Origin: Anaerolineaceae bacterium
GTDB taxonomy: Bacteria; Chloroflexota; Anaerolineae; Anaerolineales; Anaerolineaceae
DNA: 5,270 nt
Assembly: GCA_028714615.1 (NCBI GenBank)
Contig: JAQTMA010000276.1
Coordinates: 1 to 5,270 of the forward strand
Reading direction: 5' to 3'
The position numbers were made by a program, and so were the translations under genes. Positions within the stretch are counted from its first letter, which is position 1. Every line of letters starts with the position of its first letter. Shown in pieces: positions 1-5,270 of the stretch. The notes under the pieces are model-generated. The model saw only the letters and a list, made by a program, of their open reading frames with translations, did no database searches and was not told where the DNA came from.

Positions 1-128
1 TGGTGGTGGGCATCGACGACGCTGCCGAATCCGATCGCACTATCGATATGCTCATGGGTGAAGCCGTGCCTCCCCGGACGAAGTTCATCCAGACCCACGC
101 GAAAGATGTCCGCAATTTGGACGTGTAA
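1..128 (+). CDS. gyrB: DNA gyrase subunit B, C-terminal end (partial)
   Basis: This is the last 41 codons of a gene that enters from the left edge; the frame starts at base 3 and ends at TAA 126-128. The visible protein starts [19 protein letters not shown] and ends [14 protein letters not shown]. The pattern DAAExDR...LMG...PPR..FIQTHAK.VRNLD(V/I) is the hallmark C-terminus of GyrB, the ATPase subunit of the type II topoisomerase that introduces negative supercoils; this piece closes the Toprim/tail region that contacts GyrA and DNA. ParE is the main alternative, but the ending -VRNLDV is more typical of GyrB. GC is about 58% by hand count, higher than the neighbouring STAND gene. The gene converges on the - strand STAND gene, with 116 bases between the two stop codons. 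The ATPase domain and start lie outside the window. Confidence 0.93.
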   Translation, partial: VVGIDDAAESDRTIDMLMGEAVPPRTKFIQTHAKDVRNLDV

Positions 129-182
129 GAGTAGGCTGTCGTAAAGCTTTAGAATCCGTAAGCAATAATTGGCAAAACCTAC

Positions 183-222
183 TAAAAAGACCTCGCAGTT
201 GGCGATCAACCTGCGAGGTCTT
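183..222 (-). terminator. Intrinsic terminator between convergent genes
   Basis: Bases 187-198 (AAGACCTCGCAG) and 211-222 (CTGCGAGGTCTT) form a perfect 12-bp inverted repeat. The stem can continue by TTG/CAA (199-201 with 207-209) with C210 bulged, leaving a 5-base loop. Read on the - strand, the stem is followed by a run of five T (complement of 184-188), as in a Rho-independent terminator. It lies about 22 bases past the STAND stop codon. On the + strand the hairpin is followed only by TTGTAGAAAT, so it would stop gyrB transcripts less well, though it may serve both directions. Confidence 0.85.
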
Positions 223-244
223 GTAGAAATGCAAGAATTGAGTA

Positions 245-3200
245 CTAAAATCCTTTCCGGAAAGCAGCATGGTAGCCAAATACTTCTTCATGATGCTCCC
301 TCTCTAGGGCATTCACGAATTCTTTTTCAGCACTTTCCTTTCCGATCTTTCCAATTTCACGGATTCCTGCATCCGGATGTTGACTTAGTAGTTCAAATCT
401 GCTTACCCACTCTTGCCTTACTTTAGATTCATGACCTACCCAAGATATACATTTATATGTGTAGCCGTAAACGGCTTGAGCAATCGCCTTCGGGGAGATT
501 CCATGTTTTATTGCCAATCTTGCTTTTTCAATCCATCCTTCCTCTTCACACCAAACCAATGGCACAAGATGAAATAGACCCAATCGGTCGTTCTGTAACA
601 GACTTTGATAGAGAATGAGATCACTGCCGATCAAATATTCAATTAATTGTCCATATTCCCAAAATGAAGGAATGATATCTAGAAGCCGTAGTTTTGCTTC
701 CTGATCCACTGCAGAAACGGCGGCTTTAACAGAGACACCAGATTCGAAAAGGTCAATATCCTTTTCTTGAAGAAATTTCACCAACCATTCATAAGCCAAT
801 CCCGGATCCTTTGGTAAAATTGGGTAGATCATTTGATGATCCCTTGAGTGAATGATCGCCTTCCTCCAATCATCAATAATTGATTCACTTATCCCAATAC
901 CGTTCTTATTTGACATCCATATACCAATCGCCGCGGCACTAGCAACCCTTGGATCTGGATGTCGGAGCAATTTTTGGATAATCCTTTCTGGAATTTCATT
1001 CCGAAGACAAAGTAACCGAATTAGATGTTCATATCCTGATAGATGCTCAAATACAGCTTCAACAAGTTGATCATTGGAGAATGGATTTTGGAGAGCAATG
1101 GATATTCCCATCCCTGAATATTCTGGAGTCTTAAGGCTTTCGATAATTAGATCTTGCCATTCCCGCTCATTCAATCTCGCTGACTTTTGCAAAAAAGGAG
1201 TAACCAAATCTGCTCGGCAGCGTGCAGCCATCAATTCTTTCACCCATAGCCCAGGAGAAGACATTTGCTGGGATAATTCAAAACAGAATTGTGGTGTCAA
1301 ACGTGGCCAATTAATGTCAAATGTTTGGGCTTCATTCTCATATTGAACTATCATAGAAATAATACTATTGTGGTCTGCTTGGATCCACTTGGCAACAAGT
1401 TTTTTGATTTTCCGTAATTGTATCTCTTCCTCTTTTTGCCAATCAGTTCGGCTTTCCATGGGATATAACGTCCCAAATATTGGATCCGTTTGGATTTTTA
1501 TATCGAGTTTTGCCAACTTAGCAATTGATTTAGCCCAATGAAGCAAGCCTTTATTGTTTGGTTGCATTGAGGCCAAGTCATGAATGATCTGGGATGCAAA
1601 TCCTTTCATCTGAACTCGCGTTTGTGGGGATATTTTTAAATTGTGCAATTTTGGGAATGCCCAAGAGCTTGCCAATTCCTGTAAAGGCTTCCATTCAATA
1701 TTGACAATATATCTCAATGTTAGAAAAACATCTGGCCATTGATCCCAGAGATACTGCATCTCTCCCTGTTGGAGATAGGCTTGGCGGATCGTAATAGTGT
1801 TTCCAGAACCGGGGTCGGGCGTAAAGCTCTCGCAAGTCGGATTAAAGGCAATTCGCAAAGCTATCAAACTAGGACGTGCATCTTTTTCTTTCCTCAACCA
1901 ATTAAGCGATTCCTGGATTAATAACCTCCTTCGGATGATTACATCTTCACTTCCAGGCCATGCGTCCTTTATCCAATCTTCGATTGTTCGAAGGGGATGA
2001 TCTGGAGTTGAATGGAGTTGGCGGAGATCATCAATAGACTCTCGGAATAGCATCGGAATTACTTTTTCTGGAGCATTCATTAACGCAGGTCGAGCTAGTG
2101 GAACCGTAAATTCTGGATGGTTATCGATGACCCATGCAGCTTCTTTTTCTCCAGAAGATGCATATGCTTCCCAGGTCTCCAATGAATTGGCTTGATCTAT
2201 TAATGAGATTATCTCGGATAAGGGAATTTTTGCGCCAAGATGATACGCACCAACTACACTCCTGGCAGATTGATTGATATTCGGGCTACGTTCAATAAAG
2301 GGTTGAATTGGAAGCGAATATGCTCCATGGAAAAAAACATCTCTGATCAGTGCATACCGCAACGTGGAAGGATGGACAGATAGATTTTTATCAAGAGTCT
2401 CCCATAAAATGCCGCCCGAGCCAAGTTCAACGATAATTCTATGGATATCCACAACAGGAATCTGGAGAATTTCAGCGATAGACGATGAATCCATTCCGGC
2501 ATCACCGCCCACTGAAAAAGCGGCCAAGATATCTATTGCTCTGCTGCCAAGCCTATTCTCGAAGTATCTTCTGACCGAATTACTTAATGCTTCACCAAGA
2601 ACCACTTCTTTTACTCCACCCGCCAAACAAAGATTAGATAATACTGCGGCCAAGCCTGGCCTGCCCTCAGCTTGGTTTACGATTTCGTGAACTAATTGTG
2701 CAGATCCGCCTAATCCTGCATCATTAATTACTTCAACTATTTGGGGGCGAGTTAGAAGAGCAAGATCATAGATGGCTATATCTGCGATATGCAATGATGT
2801 TTTTACGTGGGCTTTGTCACCTACCCAGCAACTCGCCAAAATTGAATATTCTGCGTGAAGCTCCTGTCGAATTTGTATTAGGTTCACAAGAAGGTCTGGA
2901 TGGATCTGTGCATCGTCAACGATTAAGACTGAGGGTTCTTGTGATCGAATCCCATTGGCAATCTCTTCACAGTTTTCATCGACAACGAATAAGCCATTCC
3001 CTTCTTTCGCGAAACGATGCAAGAGAAAAGATTTTCCTGACCCGGGCTGACCAGCTAGCAAACGATCACCCTTTGTCTCACAAAGCCATCGAAGATCATC
3101 TTCGCGACCGATTAGGGACATATTCATTATCGGTCGATCTGTCTTAGGGAAAATCGACAGAGCCAGCGGTTTTCCTGTAAGATTTAGCAGCTCTTTACAC

Positions 3201-3613
3201 CACTCAGGCCGATGATACAGGCGGTTTGAAATATCCTCACGCGGATGAACATTGACCAACCAAAATCCCATTTCTTCAGCACGTTCATAAAGGTTCTGTA
3301 TCTTTGTTGGTGATAGTTTTTGCGAGGTTGCTAGTACGACCTTTCGCCTTTTACGACCAGATTCAAGGTAAGATGTTAGACTTTTGGTTAGATTACCAAT
3401 AACATTCTTTTGAGTCGTTGCTACTAATGAGAACGGCTCTCCTTCCCCGTCAGGAATTGCGCCATCCATCCCCGAATCTTTACCCCCTGGAATTGGGGCA
3501 AGTCCGGGATAGACTTCATTCAGGATATCCGCGACACATCTTTCGAACTCATCTGGGTCAATGGTTTTACCTAGACGCTCGATAATTTGTTGATAGAAAG
3601 GGTCGCGATTCAT
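245..3613 (-). CDS. Large STAND NTPase with N-terminal PD-(D/E)XK-like nuclease region; candidate antiviral (Avs-like) protein
   Basis: The 1122-residue product appears to have three parts. (1) Residues about 20-150 look like a restriction-endonuclease fold: helix with E24, then GGKDSGMDG (43-51, candidate metal ligand D50), a strand with VATTQK (64-69, candidate K69), and a second strand KVVLATSQK (91-99). (2) Residues about 165-430 are a STAND P-loop ATPase: IGRE entry (168-171), Walker A GQPGSGKS (188-195), Walker B VLIVDD (229-234), GRP motif (317-319), and a winged helix (about 359-428) with VHP (413-415) where NLR-type proteins carry MHD. (3) Residues 430-1122 are apparently helical with HEAT-like HPD segments (882-899, 1076-1093), the usual place of a ligand sensor. 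No signal peptide or membrane segment is seen, so it should be cytosolic. In known Avs proteins, binding of a phage protein makes the ATPase oligomerise and switches on the nuclease; that role here is inferred. ATG at 3613 is chosen because TAG lies in frame two codons upstream; the ribosome site is weak. The stop is TAG 245-247. The STAND call is strong, the nuclease call moderate, the defence role an inference. Confidence 0.85.
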   Translation of the reverse strand: MNRDPFYQQIIERLGKTIDPDEFERCVADILNEVYPGLAPIPGGKDSGMDGAIPDGEGEPFSLVATTQKNVIGNLTKSLTSYLESGRKRRKVVLATSQKLSPTKIQNLYERAEEMGFWLVNVHPREDISNRLYHRPEWCKELLNLTGKPLALSIFPKTDRPIMNMSLIGREDDLRWLCETKGDRLLAGQPGSGKSFLLHRFAKEGNGLFVVDENCEEIANGIRSQEPSVLIVDDAQIHPDLLVNLIQIRQELHAEYSILASCWVGDKAHVKTSLHIADIAIYDLALLTRPQIVEVINDAGLGGSAQLVHEIVNQAEGRPGLAAVLSNLCLAGGVKEVVLGEALSNSVRRYFENRLGSRAIDILAAFSVGGDAGMDSSSIAEILQIPVVDIHRIIVELGSGGILWETLDKNLSVHPSTLRYALIRDVFFHGAYSLPIQPFIERSPNINQSARSVVGAYHLGAKIPLSEIISLIDQANSLETWEAYASSGEKEAAWVIDNHPEFTVPLARPALMNAPEKVIPMLFRESIDDLRQLHSTPDHPLRTIEDWIKDAWPGSEDVIIRRRLLIQESLNWLRKEKDARPSLIALRIAFNPTCESFTPDPGSGNTITIRQAYLQQGEMQYLWDQWPDVFLTLRYIVNIEWKPLQELASSWAFPKLHNLKISPQTRVQMKGFASQIIHDLASMQPNNKGLLHWAKSIAKLAKLDIKIQTDPIFGTLYPMESRTDWQKEEEIQLRKIKKLVAKWIQADHNSIISMIVQYENEAQTFDINWPRLTPQFCFELSQQMSSPGLWVKELMAARCRADLVTPFLQKSARLNEREWQDLIIESLKTPEYSGMGISIALQNPFSNDQLVEAVFEHLSGYEHLIRLLCLRNEIPERIIQKLLRHPDPRVASAAAIGIWMSNKNGIGISESIIDDWRKAIIHSRDHQMIYPILPKDPGLAYEWLVKFLQEKDIDLFESGVSVKAAVSAVDQEAKLRLLDIIPSFWEYGQLIEYLIGSDLILYQSLLQNDRLGLFHLVPLVWCEEEGWIEKARLAIKHGISPKAIAQAVYGYTYKCISWVGHESKVRQEWVSRFELLSQHPDAGIREIGKIGKESAEKEFVNALEREHHEEVFGYHAAFRKGF

Positions 3614-3631
3614 AGACTAATCCAAATCCTC
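3611..3631 (-). promoter_or_regulatory. Stop-start junction and weak ribosome site of the STAND gene
   Basis: On the - strand the order is GAGGA (3631-3627), GGAT (3623-3620), TAG stop of the 48-codon ORF (3619-3617), TCT, then ATG (3613-3611). GGAT is 6 bases from the ATG and GAGGA is 13 bases away, so neither is an ideal Shine-Dalgarno site. The weak site and the 3-base gap from the upstream stop suggest start by translational coupling if the small ORF is translated. TAG and ATG share one frame, so readthrough would join the two proteins. Confidence 0.5.
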
Positions 3632-3763
3632 GGACAAAAGATGCAAAGTAGGCTCATGGGTAATTTGATCTAAATTGACGTTATCAAGTTGAATTCGATG
3701 GTCATAATGGAAATTACATTCGATTATCAGCGGATTTACAATAAAGGCAAATGAATTTGACAT
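3617..3763 (-). CDS. Putative 48-residue protein just upstream of the STAND gene
   Basis: The ORF starts at ATG 3763-3761 and ends at TAG 3619-3617, 3 bases before the STAND start and in its frame. The protein begins MSNSFAFIVNPLIIECNFHY and ends THEPTLHLLSEDLD. It has a hydrophobic first third, a middle rich in His, Asp and Asn, and an acidic tail. No signal peptide, membrane segment or known motif is evident and I do not recognise the family. A weak GTGAG lies a few bases before the ATG. The frame stays open a little further upstream, to TAA at 3787-3785, with no other ATG. Three readings are possible: a small coupled partner of the STAND protein, the original N-terminus of that protein split by a nonsense codon, or a chance ORF. 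A stop-free run of this length in AT-rich DNA with so tight a junction favours the first two, but not firmly. Confidence 0.4.
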   Translation of the reverse strand: MSNSFAFIVNPLIIECNFHYDHRIQLDNVNLDQITHEPTLHLLSEDLD

Positions 3764-3928
3764 AATCTCACGAGATGCAATAATTTAGAAAAATAATTCG
3801 AAGCAATATTTTCGTTTAACTAGTCTTCCTCCTACCCAAACAACCCTCAAACAAAAATCCTCAAAGCTAATAAACCATAGCATTCTTTATAAATATTGAC
3901 TTATTATATGATTGTCTCAAGCAGAGCT
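3764..3928. other. AT-rich intergenic region between the MutS-like gene and the STAND cassette
   Basis: These 165 bases hold no credible gene. GC is about 28-30% over 3781-3900 by hand count, the lowest in the window. The region must end the MutS-like transcript or carry it into the STAND gene, and may hold the STAND promoter. No convincing -35/-10 pair was found on the - strand: weak candidates such as TTGTTT-17-GTTAAA do not score well. No strong GC hairpin is present; CGAA...TTCG (about 3799-3814) followed on the - strand by ATTATTTTT is only a weak terminator candidate. AGGAGG (3833-3828, - strand) has no start codon at a proper distance. Confidence 0.6.
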
Positions 3929-5270
3929 TCACTCGGATATTTCTACCGGAAGGCCTTCCATCGCCATGATTTTCAAAGCGTTGGTTGTTGGGCTTGGCCC
4001 CTCTCGCAGGCGGTAATCGTATACCATCCGCTCGCCGCTGATTTCTTCCCGGAAATGATAATTGAAGACATTGCTTTCCAAATTTGATAGCTGAACAAGA
4101 TCAAGATCATGGGTTGAAACCACGCCAACGCCTTGGCTATGGCTGAGGGCGTGAATGTATGCCTGACTGCCAATACGCCGTTCTCGGTTATTGGTTCCGC
4201 GGTAAATTTCATCAATTAAGAAGAACAGAGGGTACTGAGAACTCGAATCCAATTCGACCAAGAGCTGCTTTAAGCGACGGACTTCGGCATAGAAATATGA
4301 AATGCCGTCGGCGAGCGAATCGCTCACCTGAATACAGGTAAACAGGCGGAACAAGCGTGTACTCAGCTCGGCTGCCGCAACCGGACCCCCGGCGTTAACA
4401 AGGCACAGGTTGATACCGATAGTCCTCAGGAAGGTGCTTTTTCCTGCCATATTCGAGCCGGTAACTATGGCAACCGTCTCCAGTTTTTGGATCGAATAAT
4501 CATTACTAACCCTTTTATTTTCGGGGATCAGGGGATGACCCAAACCCTGGGCTATGAAGATTTCTTGCCCAGGATCGACTTCATTGGTGAGCATTTGGGG
4601 GAAGGCATATCCGGGATTCAACCAGGAGTAATTGGCTAACGAGCAAAGCGCCTCGATCTCATACCAGGTATCGAGCCATTTCTTCAAAGAGTCGTGTAAG
4701 TCATGTTTATATCCGTTCAAGATGGAAGCAAAGATCAAGTTCCATGGGACAACCGCATTGATGATCAAGGCCAGAAAAGGGTTGTTTCCCAAACTTGCAG
4801 CAATTGTGACCCACACAAGCTTTCGCAAAAACTTCGATGGCCGTTTTGCCGGCCGGATAAATGGCTCGCACAGTTGGGCAAGATGCTTTGTGTTTGTGTA
4901 CGAAGCATTTTCCAGGAAAACCAGGACCGACCTGAATTGGTTCAGAGATTTTCCGAGCGAGTAGGTATCAGCGAACAAACCTCGAACCTGGCTGAATTTC
5001 GCCATGTAGATGAACCCGTATAATCCAAGTCCACCGACGCAATAGGCCGGTAAGATTCCAAGCATATTTAGGGTGAACAACACAATATTGGCTGCTGCCA
5101 GGATCGATAATAGTCCCAGTGTTGGCAAGAAGGAGCGCGGCGAGACACTCTCCCCGAGCCATCGTAACAGCTTATCCCCATCCCACTGGCCTTTTGTCTC
5201 TTCCTGAATCAGCATGCCGGTCGATGCCAGGCGATTGCGAAAACCGGTCAGCGGTATCAATTCCTGCAAA
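3929..5270 (-). CDS. MutS-family ATPase with predicted membrane segments (N-terminus outside window)
   Basis: About 446 codons are visible, ending at TGA 3931-3929. The C-terminal half is a clear MutS domain V ATPase: Walker A GSNMAGKST (271-279, counted from the TTG at 5269), a signature stretch DGISYFYAEVRRL (321-333), Walker B FFLIDE (349-354) followed by RGTNNRER, and the switch His in STHDLDL (385-391). The N-terminal part has two hydrophobic stretches (about 48-70 and 72-91) and a further one or two at about 151-185, which could anchor it in the membrane. The first residues QELIPLTGFRNRLA fit an internal segment seen in MutS-like proteins of about 600 residues, and the frame is open to the edge, so TTG 5269 is not taken as the start; perhaps 150 residues are missing. 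MutS ATPases couple ATP to DNA clamp movement, but the mismatch-binding domain of true MutS is not seen here, so a role in mismatch repair should not be assumed. It is co-directional with the STAND gene, 315 bases upstream of it. Confidence 0.88.
   Translation of the reverse strand, partial: LQELIPLTGFRNRLASTGMLIQEETKGQWDGDKLLRWLGESVSPRSFLPTLGLLSILAAANIVLFTLNMLGILPAYCVGGLGLYGFIYMAKFSQVRGLFADTYSLGKSLNQFRSVLVFLENASYTNTKHLAQLCEPFIRPAKRPSKFLRKLVWVTIAASLGNNPFLALIINAVVPWNLIFASILNGYKHDLHDSLKKWLDTWYEIEALCSLANYSWLNPGYAFPQMLTNEVDPGQEIFIAQGLGHPLIPENKRVSNDYSIQKLETVAIVTGSNMAGKSTFLRTIGINLCLVNAGGPVAAAELSTRLFRLFTCIQVSDSLADGISYFYAEVRRLKQLLVELDSSSQYPLFFLIDEIYRGTNNRERRIGSQAYIHALSHSQGVGVVSTHDLDLVQLSNLESNVFNYHFREEISGERMVYDYRLREGPSPTTNALKIMAMEGLPVEISE

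Noticed and set aside
85..291. A 68-codon - strand ORF covering the gyrB tail, the terminator and the STAND 3' end.
   Set aside because: It crosses the terminator hairpin and overlaps two clear genes in other frames; its protein has no recognisable motif.
852..3147. Several + strand ORFs of 60-117 codons inside the STAND gene.
   Set aside because: They lie antisense to a long gene with clear protein motifs and show no domain-like sequence, so they are shadow frames.
130..3654. Direct repeat AGTAGGCT at 130-137 and 3647-3654, flanking the STAND gene, as a possible insertion target duplication or attachment site.
   Set aside because: An 8-base match between two regions of this size is expected by chance about once in two tries, and the right copy lies within the 48-codon ORF; there are no inverted ends or transposase.
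3799..3814. CGAA...TTCG hairpin as the terminator of the MutS-like gene.
   Set aside because: The stem is only about 4 bp and AT-rich, so despite the T-rich stretch after it on the - strand it is too weak to annotate as a terminator.
4159..5162. ORFs of 60-110 codons on both strands inside the MutS-like gene.
   Set aside because: They overlap a gene with intact MutS ATPase motifs and have no motif of their own.
5267..5269. TTG at 5269 as the start of the MutS-like gene.
   Set aside because: The frame is open to the window edge and the first residues fit an internal segment of longer MutS-like proteins, so the true start should be outside the window.

Overview
The window probably comes from a bacterial chromosome, possibly of the Chloroflexota (Anaerolineae-like). 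That guess rests only on the style of the gyrase tail and of the MutS-like protein and is tentative. The layout is: the 3' end of a gyrB-type gene on the + strand (1-128); a short convergent intergenic region with one strong hairpin terminator (about 183-222); a large - strand gene (245-3613) for an 1122-residue STAND-type ATPase; a 48-codon ORF directly upstream of it (3617-3763, -); an AT-rich intergenic stretch (3764-3928); and a - strand MutS-family ATPase gene (3929-5270) that runs off the right edge and lacks its N-terminus.

The centre of interest is the 1122-residue protein. It has the three-part build of an antiviral STAND (Avs-like) protein. A PD-(D/E)XK-like nuclease region comes first (about residues 20-150), then a P-loop STAND NTPase with winged helix (about 165-430: Walker A GQPGSGKS, Walker B LIVDD, a GRP motif and a VHP motif in the MHD position). 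The last part is about 690 residues, apparently helical, with HEAT-like HPD segments, where a sensor would lie. Its anti-phage role is inferred from architecture. The trigger cannot be read from the sequence.

The 48-codon ORF is in the same reading frame as the STAND gene and is separated from it only by TAG and one Ser codon. It is either a small translationally coupled partner, an N-terminal extension cut off by a nonsense codon (or reached by readthrough), or a chance ORF.

By hand counts on sample lines, the STAND gene is AT-richer (about 37-47% GC) than the gyrB tail (about 58%) and most of the MutS-like gene (about 40-60%). The gap between STAND and MutS-like genes is only about 28-30% GC. 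This fits an accessory defence cassette inserted between two conserved genes. The - strand genes may be transcribed in the same direction from MutS-like to STAND, ending at the hairpin that also faces gyrB. No tRNA, rRNA, CRISPR array, insertion sequence or attachment site was seen.
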